DNA of 37,650 bases from Lachnospiraceae bacterium (GTDB lineage Bacteria > Bacillota > Clostridia > Lachnospirales > Lachnospiraceae): positions 1-37,650 of the forward strand of contig JAILGL010000088.1 in assembly GCA_024696825.1 (NCBI GenBank), in the 5' to 3' direction. How positions within the stretch are numbered: the stretch's first letter is position 1; the number at the start of each line of letters is the position of its first letter. The position numbers were made by a program, and so were the translations under genes. Positions 4,483 to 13,270 of this stretch are shown in pieces. Below the pieces are notes generated by a model. It did not search any database. It saw only the letters and a program-made list of their open reading frames with translations, and was not told the DNA's origin.

Positions 4483-6855
4483 TTGAGCTATATAAAGGTG
4501 CCTAAGGTTTACAAAAAGCTTAAGAAAGCAGAGGATTCATTTTTACCTGTAATTATGACTGCTCCTACAGGTTGGGGTAAGTCTGCAGCAATCGAATACT
4601 ACTACAGAAGGAAATCAACTCTTACCCTCTATTGTAAGGATGGTAAAATTTTGGATAAGCCTGATATAAAAGATATAAGGCGGACTGTAGTTATTATCGA
4701 GGATGTTCACCTTCTCTGTGGAGGTGAAGATTTTGGATATCTTAGAAAGCTTTTAAAAGAAGTGGGAATACAGGTAATAGTTATTACCAGAGGCAGTTTT
4801 CCAAAATGTCTTTCAAGTGAAGAACAGGATTGTAATTTCATACGTATTGTGGAATCAGATTTTGTTATGGGTGAGAAAGAGGTTGAGAAATTCTTTGAGG
4901 ACAGAGAGGTTAGTATAAATCCTGAAGATGTACCTTTAGTTACTAAGGCTTCCATGGGTTATCCAAGGGCTGTTTATTATTATACGGTTCATATGGCTAA
5001 TGGTGTTAGATATTCACAAAAGGTTTATCAAAAGGTTCTTGAAGATATATATCATCTTTGGGATGGAATGGTTTTTGATAGCTGGCCTGATAATCTTCAG
5101 AGATTCGTGCTTTCTGTTAGTCAGTATGAGGATTTTACTGAGGATATGGCCGGAGTTCTCTCAGGTAACCTTAATATATCAGAGGTTCTTGAGTGTTGTC
5201 GTAACACTACTTCTATGGTTGACAGATTACCTAATGGAAACTATACATTCCGTGAGGAGCTCAGGGGGTTCTTTCAGTGGAAGCAGGCTATGAGCTGGCC
5301 TAGAGAAGCTATTGAAGAGAATTACAGGATTGGTGCATATTATTATGAGATGCACGGAGATATTCCAAAAGCTTTAAAGTATTATGATAAGGGTAAAGAT
5401 AAACCTAATATCATGAAGCTTTTAATTAAGAATGCACAGTTACATCCGGGAACAGGTCATTATATAGAGACCAAGGATTATTATCTTGAGATTCCGGAGG
5501 AAGAAGCTAAGAAAAATACCACTCTTATGGCAGGTTTAAGTATGCTTTATGCATTGATTTTAGAGCCTGATAAATCTGAGAGATGGTATCATGAGCTGGA
5601 GTTAGTGGAAAAGGATAAGGATAAACCTAAGGAGGTTAGAAAGGATGCAAGAATGCGTCTTTCTTATCTGGATATATCCCTTCCTCAGCGTGGAGTTAAA
5701 GGTATACTCCGTATCATGAAAAATGTATTTAGCTTAATTAGGAAGGGAGATGTTACTCTTCCTGAAATGTCAGTTACGGGCAATATGCCTTCTCTTATGA
5801 ATGGAGGATTAGACTTTAGTGAATGGTCTAAATCTGACACTCAGATTGCAAGGTTTATGGCAAAGCCAATAGAAGTAATAGTTGGAAATTATGGTAATGG
5901 TCTTGTTACCATAGCTCTTGCTGAAAGCGGTTTTGAAAAGGCCAGTATGAGGCCTTATGAGGTACTTACAAGACTTACTGCCGGATATGAAGCAGCTGCT
6001 CATGGTGGTAAGGTTGAGATGTGCTTTAGTGCCGCAGGTGTTCAGGCAAGACAGCATATAGTAGAGGGACAGTATCCTTCTGCTAAACGTATTAGAGATA
6101 CTATTCATAGATTAGTATACGAAAGAGAGGCAGATAATTTATATTCTAACTTAGAAGCTTTTGAAGCCTGGTTATCTCTTTATACAGGCTCAGGAAATGA
6201 AGTTAGAAGCTATATTGAGAAAACAGATAGTATTATGGATTCATTTACCATTCTTGACAGATATCGCTGCATGATTAGAATAAGATGTCTTATCTCTGAG
6301 AATAAGCTTATGGAAGCTATGTCTTTAGCAAGCTATCTGACAGTATATTTTGAAAGATATGAGCGCTATTTTTATTGGATGGAGAATGAGATACTAAAAG
6401 GAGTTATACTTTATCGTTTGGGTGATAAGCATTGGGAAAAACATATTATGGCTGCTGTTAAGAAGGCAGAGGAATATCATTTTGTGCGTATTATCTCTAT
6501 GGAAGGTGAGGCAGTACTTCCACTCTTAAAGGAGTTAGAGGAGAAAAATGCATTTAAGGATATTGATGAAGATTATTATCAGCAGGTAATTATGGAGACT
6601 GAGAAGGTTGCCCATACATATCCTGATTATATGAAGTTCATCCCTAAGGAAGAGATTTCTCTTACCAAGAGGGAGTCAGAGATATTGTCATTACTTTGTG
6701 GAGGATATACCACAGAAGAAATTTTAAAAACACTTGGGATTACCGCAAATGGTCTTAAGAAACATAATTATAATCTGTATAAAAAGCTGGGAGTTAATAA
6801 CAGGGCTGAGGCTGAACGAAAGGCTGCTAAGTTAGGGTTGGTCGTTCGAAAATAA
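4483..6855 (+). CDS. LAL-family (MalT-like) LuxR-type transcriptional regulator
   Basis: This 790-aa protein has the three-part layout of the STAND/LAL family. The N-terminal ATPase has Walker A APTGWGKS at residues 27-34 and Walker B-like VVIIED at 69-74. A long middle region is built of helical repeats (TPR/MalT-like, about 280-700) that in relatives senses a ligand. A C-terminal LuxR HTH follows (LTKRESEILSLL near 725, then ITANGLKKHNYNLYKKLG). Relatives switch on catabolic or secondary genes when a small molecule binds. The TTG start is supported by GGAGG at 4470-4474. The nearest carbohydrate gene is the glycoside hydrolase at 7556, a plausible but unproven target. The gap before it and the operator suggest its own promoter. 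Confidence 0.9.
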   Translation: MSYIKVPKVYKKLKKAEDSFLPVIMTAPTGWGKSAAIEYYYRRKSTLTLYCKDGKILDKPDIKDIRRTVVIIEDVHLLCGGEDFGYLRKLLKEVGIQVIVITRGSFPKCLSSEEQDCNFIRIVESDFVMGEKEVEKFFEDREVSINPEDVPLVTKASMGYPRAVYYYTVHMANGVRYSQKVYQKVLEDIYHLWDGMVFDSWPDNLQRFVLSVSQYEDFTEDMAGVLSGNLNISEVLECCRNTTSMVDRLPNGNYTFREELRGFFQWKQAMSWPREAIEENYRIGAYYYEMHGDIPKALKYYDKGKDKPNIMKLLIKNAQLHPGTGHYIETKDYYLEIPEEEAKKNTTLMAGLSMLYALILEPDKSERWYHELELVEKDKDKPKEVRKDARMRLSYLDISLPQRGVKGILRIMKNVFSLIRKGDVTLPEMSVTGNMPSLMNGGLDFSEWSKSDTQIARFMAKPIEVIVGNYGNGLVTIALAESGFEKASMRPYEVLTRLTAGYEAAAHGGKVEMCFSAAGVQARQHIVEGQYPSAKRIRDTIHRLVYEREADNLYSNLEAFEAWLSLYTGSGNEVRSYIEKTDSIMDSFTILDRYRCMIRIRCLISENKLMEAMSLASYLTVYFERYERYFYWMENEILKGVILYRLGDKHWEKHIMAAVKKAEEYHFVRIISMEGEAVLPLLKELEEKNAFKDIDEDYYQQVIMETEKVAHTYPDYMKFIPKEEISLTKRESEILSLLCGGYTTEEILKTLGITANGLKKHNYNLYKKLGVNNRAEAERKAAKLGLVVRK

Positions 6856-6899
6856 GGTTATACGCTTTTATTTATTGAAGAGATTGAGAGGATTTTTTT

Positions 6900-7163
6900 A
6901 TGAAGTGGAAAAAAGGCGTTAGTGTAACAAGAGATGGAGGAGTATTTGTATGCTACTCCGGCAAGAAAAAGGAAGTCCCCGAAGAGGATATCCTCATCGT
7001 GGATCTTATGGGTAATGGCATCACGGATGATGACATGCTTATAAGAGAGGTAGCAAGGAGCGAAGAGAATGAAGTTATAAATGCTGAATTCAGACTTGCT
7101 CAATTTGTAGAGGATTATGGCGAGTTTTTAGAAAAGGCTGAACCAAGTCCATTATATGAGTAA
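6900..7163 (+). CDS. 87-aa protein of unknown function beside the LAL regulator
   Basis: I do not recognise this protein. It is acidic, soluble and has no signal peptide or membrane helix. It opens with a short beta-rich part (KKGVSVTRDGGVFVCYSGKK, residues 4-23), then DILIVDLMGNGITDDDMLI (31-49), then a helical acidic tail. The order of two strands and helices could be a small winged-helix or PqqD-like fold, but that is only an impression. A GAGAGG ribosome site lies 7-12 bases before ATG 6900. It starts 44 bases after the regulator with no terminator between them, so co-transcription is likely and a modulatory role for the regulator is possible. Confidence 0.55.
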   Translation: MKWKKGVSVTRDGGVFVCYSGKKKEVPEEDILIVDLMGNGITDDDMLIREVARSEENEVINAEFRLAQFVEDYGEFLEKAEPSPLYE

Positions 7164-7248
7164 TTAATATTATTTACTATAGATCGTTTGAAGAGAGTAT
7201 TATAAGTTGTCTTCATAAGAAAGGTAGAAAAAGAAAAGAAAATCATTA

Positions 7249-7285
7249 TAGGTAAAGGCAAGCTTAAAAAACTTGCTTTTACCTA
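7249..7285 (+). other. Perfect 14-bp hairpin without T-tract
   Basis: TAGGTAAAGGCAAG (7249-7262) pairs with CTTGCTTTTACCTA (7272-7285), one G-U pair, loop 9 bases. Purines follow, so it is not a classical terminator; it is 86 bases after the 87-aa gene and just before a real terminator. RNA stability or processing is possible. Confidence 0.6.
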
Positions 7286-7298
7286 AGGGGGATAGAGG

Positions 7299-7340
7299 TC
7301 TTCGGTATTACTTTAACAGTTATTACCGAAGATTTTTTTT
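7299..7340 (+). terminator. Terminator of the regulator operon
   Basis: TCTTCGGTA (7299-7307) pairs with TACCGAAGA (7324-7332), with further partial pairing inside, followed by eight T residues. Together with the preceding hairpin it closes the transcription unit of the LAL regulator and the 87-aa gene. Confidence 0.88.
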
Positions 7341-7383
7341 GCAAAACTCTCAAATGTTTTCGTTGATTTTATGCTATATTTCA

Positions 7384-7417
7384 TTTGATTATATAAGAAA
7401 ATTCATATATAATCAAA
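7384..7417. promoter_or_regulatory. Symmetric promoter/operator before the GH26-like gene
   Basis: A perfect 12+12 inverted repeat (TTTGATTATATA and TATATAATCAAA, 10-base spacer) contains TTGATT at 7385-7390 and TATAAT at 7408-7413, 17 bases apart. Because of the symmetry the same elements occur on both strands. The downstream gene starts 139 bases later, leaving a long leader (7418-7540) in which I see no further signal. Confidence 0.65.
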
Positions 7418-7555
7418 GTATCTGAGCGTTTTTATCGGCTGTTTTTTGTTTTTTTATGTTGTTTATAAGCTGTTAGGGGTTAGGGCAGCTTTAAAATACA
7501 TTTAAAAAAGCTTATTTAGACGGTAATTGCTAATAATTAATGGAGGGTCATTGTA

Positions 7556-9025
7556 GTGGAAATAAAGAATATTACTAAAGTTTCTAATGTTAAAAAAATT
7601 GAGTTAGGCTCAGCAAAATGTGCTTTGGATATCGGTGATGGTAGCGAGAGAGGAGAGTATGTTAATCAGGATTATATTCTTCAGACTCTTGGAAGACCAC
7701 ACAGAGCTGTAAGTCTTATGTACTGCTATTATCCTAATGAGGAGACCTGGCCGGTTCGTGCCAGCATCGCTCATGCAGATAGTGATGTAAGCTTCCAGTG
7801 GGATTATCCTTATGATGATTATTTTACCTATAAGGGTGGTCTTAATGGCAATCTTCTTGATGAGCCATTTAATTACATGAGAGAGGTAAGACGTCATGGA
7901 CAGGACGTACTTCTTACTCTTACCATAGATCCAAAGCTTACAGAGGATCACATCGTAGCTATAGCTAAGGATTTATCTACATTTGGTAGAGTTATGTTAA
8001 GAATTAATCATGAAGCTACAGGAGACTGGTTCTCATTTAACAAGAGAGCTGATTATCCTGAGGTTGCAGCCTTCTTTAAGAAATGTTGCGATATTATTCA
8101 CAGAGAGGCTCCTAATATTAAGACTATTATCTGTCTTGATGGCTGTACCTCTGTTGAAGAAGAGAAAATGAAGATGGAAGATATATTTGCAGAGGCTTCA
8201 CGTGCTGCAGATATCGTATCTGTTGACAGATATTTAAGTCTTCACTGGGGATGGCCTTATGATGTTGCTGAAGAAGGTGGTGACACCTTTAAGCGCGATA
8301 AGGTAGAAGATATCTATGCAATGTGCAAGAAGAGCTATGACAGATATACAACTGTTAATGGCGGTGTTAAGCGTCCTATGGTGCTTTCAGAGATGAATGC
8401 AGATGGTGATGTTACAGGTCCTTATGATCAGGCAGATATGGTTTTAGAGTTCTGTGATCTTTTAAAGAAGGACGATGAGAAATGGCTTGACGGCTTTACT
8501 ATGTATCAGTTTAGAGACAGAGGTCGTCTTGGTCTTGAAATCGAAGATCCTAACAATAAGGACGTAGGTATTAAGCAGCCTGTACTTGATACTTATAAAA
8601 AGCTTCTTCATGATGATTATTTTAAGCCAGAGGTTAAGGAAATAGGTGGTGTAGACCTTCCTGTTACCCTTCGCTGGGGTGGAGCAGAGGATGCTGAAGG
8701 TATCCAGGTTGACATTGATTTTGAAGGAAATCCTGTTTTCTGCGAGGCTTATTTTGATGATGACTTAAAGGAAGAAAATCTTATGATAGAGATTAACGAC
8801 TGGTGGTTCTACAAGGCTCCAGGCGTTGAGTGTGTTGATTTTATGTCTGCATTTTTCGAGAAGCCACTTGATAAGGCGCAGACTCTTCAGATGAGAATCT
8901 TTGCTCCTCCTGCAACAGGAGAGAATGATCCTTCTCAGGGAGAGGATTGGCAGACTAACTATTATCACGAGCTTAAAGGATTACCTAAGATGCGTGTAAT
9001 GTTTAAACCTGTTGTTGAGGGTTAA
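7556..9025 (+). CDS. Cytosolic TIM-barrel glycoside hydrolase, GH26-like
   Basis: This 489-aa enzyme has no signal peptide, so it should act on imported oligosaccharides in the cytoplasm. The catalytic-domain pattern fits a clan GH-A retaining hydrolase of the GH26 type (mannanase and related): RINHEATGDWF around residues 150-160 with E153 as candidate acid/base, and VLSEMNADG with E279 as candidate nucleophile. The remaining 150 residues form a beta-rich C-terminal domain with many aromatic and acidic residues (EINDWWFYKAPG). GTG 7556 is favoured by GGAGGG 8 bases upstream. Exact family and substrate are uncertain; another clan A family or an inactive relative is possible. It is a single-gene unit behind a symmetric promoter, close to the LAL regulator that may control it. 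Confidence 0.65.
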   Translation: MEIKNITKVSNVKKIELGSAKCALDIGDGSERGEYVNQDYILQTLGRPHRAVSLMYCYYPNEETWPVRASIAHADSDVSFQWDYPYDDYFTYKGGLNGNLLDEPFNYMREVRRHGQDVLLTLTIDPKLTEDHIVAIAKDLSTFGRVMLRINHEATGDWFSFNKRADYPEVAAFFKKCCDIIHREAPNIKTIICLDGCTSVEEEKMKMEDIFAEASRAADIVSVDRYLSLHWGWPYDVAEEGGDTFKRDKVEDIYAMCKKSYDRYTTVNGGVKRPMVLSEMNADGDVTGPYDQADMVLEFCDLLKKDDEKWLDGFTMYQFRDRGRLGLEIEDPNNKDVGIKQPVLDTYKKLLHDDYFKPEVKEIGGVDLPVTLRWGGAEDAEGIQVDIDFEGNPVFCEAYFDDDLKEENLMIEINDWWFYKAPGVECVDFMSAFFEKPLDKAQTLQMRIFAPPATGENDPSQGEDWQTNYYHELKGLPKMRVMFKPVVEG

Positions 9026-9129
9026 TAGTTATTAAAATACAAATATTTTTTTAATTTAATTTGACTAATATTTGGTTTTACTAAAACATTTAAGGGTGCA
9101 TTTTATCGTGATTTTTGGGGTGGTTGTCC

Positions 9130-9158
9130 TTGACAATATAACAAAAAAAGTATAAAAT
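9130..9158 (+). promoter_or_regulatory. Promoter of rny
   Basis: Consensus TTGACA (9130-9135) is followed after 17 bases by TAAAAT (9153-9158), or after 15 by TATAAA. It lies about 50 bases before the rny start. No clear terminator separates it from the upstream hydrolase gene. Confidence 0.7.
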
Positions 9159-9205
9159 TAAAATGTTGCGTTAAAGCGATTATTTTTTAGGAGGTTATTT
9201 TTTCG

Positions 9206-10783
9206 ATGGTATCACAGATAGTATTTATTAGTACTATTGTGGTTTTAGTCGTTCTCTTATTGGTTGCTGTATTAGTGACCGCTTCAGTTGTTAAGAAAAA
9301 GGCCATTGAAGACTATGTTGCTTCAGAGGAAACTAAACTTGGCAATGCTGAAACTCGTGCGAGAAAAATTATAGATGATGCTATAAAGACCGCAGAGACT
9401 AAGAAGCGTGAGGCACTTTTAGAGGCTAAGGAGGAAGCGTTAAAGAACAAGAATGAGATTGAGCGTGAATCCAAGGAAAGACGTGCCGAGATAGCAAGAT
9501 ATGAGAAACGTGTTTTGTCGAAAGAGGAGACTCTGGATAAAAAGACTGAGGCAATTGAGAAAAAAGAGGCTAAGCTTGTAAACAAGGAGAATGAATATCA
9601 GAAGAAGTTAAAAGAACTTGAAGAATTAAAGGCTGGTCATATTAAAGAATTGGAAAAGATTTCTGAATTGTCAAGAGAAGAAGCCAGAGAATACCTGTTA
9701 AAATCTGTTGAAGATGATGTTAAACATGAAACTGCGATATTAATCAAAGAAGCTAATCGCAGAGTGAAAGATGAAGCGGACAAGAGAGCTAAGGAATATG
9801 TAGTTGATGCTATTCAGCGTTGTGCAGCAGATCATTTTGCTGAGTCTACTATTTCTGTTGTCCAGTTACCTAATGATGACATGAAGGGAAGAATTATCGG
9901 ACGTGAGGGTAGAAATATCCGTACGCTTGAAACCCTTACAGGTGTAAGTCTTATTATTGACGATACACCTGAGGCAGTAGTTCTATCATCCTTCGATGGC
10001 GTAAGACGTGAGGTTGCACGTTTGGCACTTGAGAAGTTAATTGTAGATGGTCGTATTCATCCTGCTAGGATTGAAGAGACAGTTGAAAAGGCTAAAGTTG
10101 AAGTAGAATCTATGATTAGAGAGGAAGGTGAGTCAGCTGTTCTCGAGGTTGGAGTACAGGGACTTAATCCTGAGCTTATAAGACTTCTTGGTAGAATGAA
10201 GTTTAGAACGAGTTACGGACAGAATGCACTTAAGCATTCCTTAGAGGTAGCTCATCTTGCCGGTCTTATAGCTGGGGAGGTTGGATGTGATGTCCGTACT
10301 GCTAAGAGGGCAGGTCTTTTACATGATATCGGTAAATCTATCGATCAGGAGATGGAAGGTACACATGTACAGATAGGTGCTGATCTTTGTAGAAAATACA
10401 AGGAATCAGAAATTATTGTCAACGCTGTGGAGGCTCACCACGGAGACGTTGAACCAAGATCTCTTATTGCATGCATAGTTCAGGCAGCAGATACTATTTC
10501 TGCAGCTCGTCCGGGTGCCAGAAGAGAGACTCTTGAAACATATACAAACAGATTAAAACAGTTAGAAGATATTTCAAACAGCTTCAAAGGAGTTGAGAAG
10601 TCATTTGCTATACAGGCAGGTCGTGAACTTAGAGTTATGGTTGTGCCTGAGAAGGTTTCTGATGACGATATGGTTATTATCGCAAGGGATGTAGCTAAGC
10701 GAATCGAAGAGGAGCTTAAGTATCCTGGACAGATAAAGGTTAATGTTGTCAGAGAGTCCAGAGTAGCCGATTACGCAAGGTAA
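9206..10783 (+). CDS. rny: Ribonuclease Y
   Basis: This is the membrane-anchored endoribonuclease that starts decay of many mRNAs in Firmicutes. The 525-aa length is normal. Domains in order are an N-terminal membrane helix (about residues 4-27), a long charged coiled coil (about 30-190), a KH RNA-binding domain with [15 protein letters not shown] (about 228-242), and an HD catalytic domain with [10 protein letters not shown] and LLHDIGK (about 346-377) carrying the metal-binding His-Asp pair. AGGAGG 11 bases before ATG 9206 sets the start. It has its own promoter and ends in a strong terminator, so it is a single-gene unit. Confidence 0.97.
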   Translation: MVSQIVFISTIVVLVVLLLVAVLVTASVVKKKAIEDYVASEETKLGNAETRARKIIDDAIKTAETKKREALLEAKEEALKNKNEIERESKERRAEIARYEKRVLSKEETLDKKTEAIEKKEAKLVNKENEYQKKLKELEELKAGHIKELEKISELSREEAREYLLKSVEDDVKHETAILIKEANRRVKDEADKRAKEYVVDAIQRCAADHFAESTISVVQLPNDDMKGRIIGREGRNIRTLETLTGVSLIIDDTPEAVVLSSFDGVRREVARLALEKLIVDGRIHPARIEETVEKAKVEVESMIREEGESAVLEVGVQGLNPELIRLLGRMKFRTSYGQNALKHSLEVAHLAGLIAGEVGCDVRTAKRAGLLHDIGKSIDQEMEGTHVQIGADLCRKYKESEIIVNAVEAHHGDVEPRSLIACIVQAADTISAARPGARRETLETYTNRLKQLEDISNSFKGVEKSFAIQAGRELRVMVVPEKVSDDDMVIIARDVAKRIEEELKYPGQIKVNVVRESRVADYAR

Positions 10784-10814
10784 TCACAATAGTAAATTAA
10801 TGAGAAAATTTAGG

Positions 10815-10846
10815 AAGGGCCACCTAGTTTTAGGGGCCCTTTTATT
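10815..10846 (+). terminator. Terminator of rny
   Basis: AAGGGCC (10815-10821) pairs with GGCCCTT (10835-10841), and the inner CCTA/TAGG (10823-10826 with 10831-10834) closes a GTTT loop. A TTTTATTTC tract follows. Confidence 0.9.
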
Positions 10847-10923
10847 TCTTTAGTAGTTTTACTTTATAAGATTTTAGATTTTAACTTATGGTTATGTTTT
10901 TTTGATTAAAGGAGAAAGCATAA

Positions 10924-12351
10924 ATGGTTATAGTCAGACAGGAATATGAAAACCTACATGAGTTACCTGATTTTAATTTTGAAAATATTAACGAGATATT
11001 TGTGAGTGTGGATATAGGTACCACAAATATAGTTATTGACATATATGATTGCAGTGAGTCCTTTAAGGAAAAAAGACTCATTAGATACAGTGAGCTTAGT
11101 AAGCAAACCATTCTTGGTAAGGATGTTGCCATGAGAATTATGCATTGCATGAATGGTAAGCTTTCAATCCTTCATGAACAGGTGGTTTCACAGATTGAGG
11201 AAATGATTTCTTTTGGCCTTTTACAGTTGGGGCTTAAGGATAAGCTTTCTGATATTGCCATTAGAAATATGCATGTGACGGGTAATACCACCATGTGCCA
11301 TATTTTTCTAAATGAAGATCCAAGTGGTCTTAAGGGTGCTCCCTTCAAAATGAGTTATGAGGGAGACAGAAGAGTAAAGGGTGAGGACATTGGCTTTAGA
11401 ACATTAAAGAATACTGAAGTTTATGTATTTCCTGCTATTTCTGCCTTTGTGGGAGCGGATGCTCTTACTGCATTTATGGCAAGCGGTATTTATGATACTT
11501 CTAAAGTAAGCTTTTTAGTGGACATAGGTACTAATGCAGAGATTATTCTAAATGCCAGGGGTAAGCTTTATGCTACCTCAGTTGCAGCAGGTCCTGCTTT
11601 TGAAGGTAATATTTTAAGCTGTGGCATGGGCGCAAAAGAGGGGGCAGTAAGTAAGGTTAGTTGTATTCCTTCCATGGGTAGCATTATTTTAAGTGTTTTA
11701 AGGGAAAGTGAAGAGAACGATGGCAGGCCTAAGGGTATCCTAGCTTCCGGTTATATAGACCTTTTAAGCCATCTTAAAAAGCTTAAAATCATGACTCCTG
11801 ACGGCTATCTTATAAGTCGTGAGGAAGCAGAAGAGTTATTAGTTAATAAGGATTATATCAGTAACATTGAAGAGGTTAATGGAGTTAAGAGGTTTTATTT
11901 ACTTAGAGGGAATGAGGAGTTTGACCTTATGGGCGGCAGAAGACTTAAAGCTGAACCTGTGGATAAAGCCTTAAATAAGCCTAAATCCATTTATATTACT
12001 CAGGATGATATAAGAGCCCTGCAGTTAGCTAAGGCGGCCATTAAAGCCGGTGTATGCTCTCTTCTTAAGGAGGCAGGGATTAGTAAGGATGAAGTTGATA
12101 ATACTCTTATTGCAGGTATGTTTGGCAGTCATATGGACATTTCAAACTGTAAGAGTATTAATATGCTGCCGGAGGATATGACAGGCAGTGTGGAAAGTAT
12201 AGGAAATGCGGCTTTAGATGGAGCAGGAAGAGCTTTCTTTGACAGAGAGTTTTTCAAGGATTGCCTTAAGATTAAGGATAGTATAGTTCATGTTCAGTTA
12301 GCCGACAGCAGTGAATTTAAAGAACTATATATGGATTCATTTGAATTTTAG
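10924..12351 (+). CDS. ASKHA/DUF4445 ATPase, RACo-like without ferredoxin domain
   Basis: This 475-aa protein has the actin-like ATPase fold of corrinoid-protein reductive activators (RACo/RamA-type, DUF4445). The visible motifs are VDIGTTNIVIDIYD (about residues 28-41), NMHVTGNTTMCH near 117, VDIGTNAEI (about 200-208) and a glycine-rich AAGPAFEGN segment. Family members restore inactive Co(II) corrinoid proteins with ATP, taking electrons through an N-terminal 2Fe-2S ferredoxin domain; here only about 25 residues precede the ATPase and no Cys cluster is seen. No corrinoid protein or methyltransferase gene is near. It may act with a separate ferredoxin or on another target. RBS AAAGGAG lies upstream of ATG 10924. 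It lies between the rny terminator and proC with no clear terminator after it. Confidence 0.78.
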   Translation: MVIVRQEYENLHELPDFNFENINEIFVSVDIGTTNIVIDIYDCSESFKEKRLIRYSELSKQTILGKDVAMRIMHCMNGKLSILHEQVVSQIEEMISFGLLQLGLKDKLSDIAIRNMHVTGNTTMCHIFLNEDPSGLKGAPFKMSYEGDRRVKGEDIGFRTLKNTEVYVFPAISAFVGADALTAFMASGIYDTSKVSFLVDIGTNAEIILNARGKLYATSVAAGPAFEGNILSCGMGAKEGAVSKVSCIPSMGSIILSVLRESEENDGRPKGILASGYIDLLSHLKKLKIMTPDGYLISREEAEELLVNKDYISNIEEVNGVKRFYLLRGNEEFDLMGGRRLKAEPVDKALNKPKSIYITQDDIRALQLAKAAIKAGVCSLLKEAGISKDEVDNTLIAGMFGSHMDISNCKSINMLPEDMTGSVESIGNAALDGAGRAFFDREFFKDCLKIKDSIVHVQLADSSEFKELYMDSFEF

Positions 12352-12416
12352 TAAAAAACTTTAGATTAGTATTAAAAACATTAAAAAAACATTTAAAAAC
12401 AGAAAGGAAAAATATC

Positions 12417-13214
12417 ATGAAAATTGGTTTTATCGGTGCAGGTAATATGGCTAGTGCCATTATGGGAGGTCTTATTAGTAACAATTATGTAAATGCTTCT
12501 GATATATGTACTTCTGACAAGTCAGAGGCTGCTTTAGAAATGGCAAAGAATAATCTTGGTGTCAATACATTTAGCGATAATAAAGAGGTTGCAAAGAGTG
12601 TGGATGTGTTGTTCTTATGCGTTAAGCCATTTTTTGCTGAGGATGTTATCACTGAGATTCGTGAGGTGGTAAAGAAGGAGACTATTATAGTTTCCATAAT
12701 TGCAGGTAAGAGTCTTGATTTTCTTAAGAGCACCTTTAAAAATGAGGAGCTTAAGATTGTAAGAACCATGCCTAATACTCCTGCTCTTGTAGGGGAGGCT
12801 ATGGTTGCCATCTGTCCGAATGTTACTCTTTCTGAAGAGGAAAAGGATATGGTAGTTAAGATGTTTGAATGCCTTGGAAAGGGTAAGATTGTAACAGAGA
12901 ATCTTATGGATGCAGTGACCAGTGTTAGCGGTTCTTCACCAGCTTATGTATTTATGTTTATCGAGGCTATGGCTGATGAGGCTGTAAAGCTTGGTATGGC
13001 AAGAAATGATGCTTATGTTTTTGCGGCTCAGGCGGTTTATGGTTCTGCAAAGCTTGTACTTGAGACCGGAAAGCATCCTGGAGAGCTTAAGGATATGGTT
13101 TGCTCACCAAAGGGAACTACCATAGCTGCAGTTAAGGTTCTTGAGGAGAAGGGCTTTAGAGGAGCTGTAATGGACGCTATGGAGGCTTGCGCAGAGGTTT
13201 CTAAGAATATGTAA
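12417..13214 (+). CDS. proC: Pyrroline-5-carboxylate reductase
   Basis: This 265-aa enzyme reduces 1-pyrroline-5-carboxylate to proline with NAD(P)H, the last step of proline synthesis. The Rossmann motif GFIGAGNMASAIMGG is at residues 4-18. VRTMPNTPALVGEAM (around 117-131) and VSGSSPAYVFMF with the SGSSPA substrate motif (around 165-176) are typical, and the length is standard. RBS AGAAAGGAA lies just before ATG 12417. It heads a chain of five closely spaced genes ending with recU. Confidence 0.96.
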   Translation: MKIGFIGAGNMASAIMGGLISNNYVNASDICTSDKSEAALEMAKNNLGVNTFSDNKEVAKSVDVLFLCVKPFFAEDVITEIREVVKKETIIVSIIAGKSLDFLKSTFKNEELKIVRTMPNTPALVGEAMVAICPNVTLSEEEKDMVVKMFECLGKGKIVTENLMDAVTSVSGSSPAYVFMFIEAMADEAVKLGMARNDAYVFAAQAVYGSAKLVLETGKHPGELKDMVCSPKGTTIAAVKVLEEKGFRGAVMDAMEACAEVSKNM

Positions 13215-13270
13215 TTTAGCTGCATTTATAAAGGCTTTTTATTAAGGGGAAGTAACAGGAGGGTTTACTT

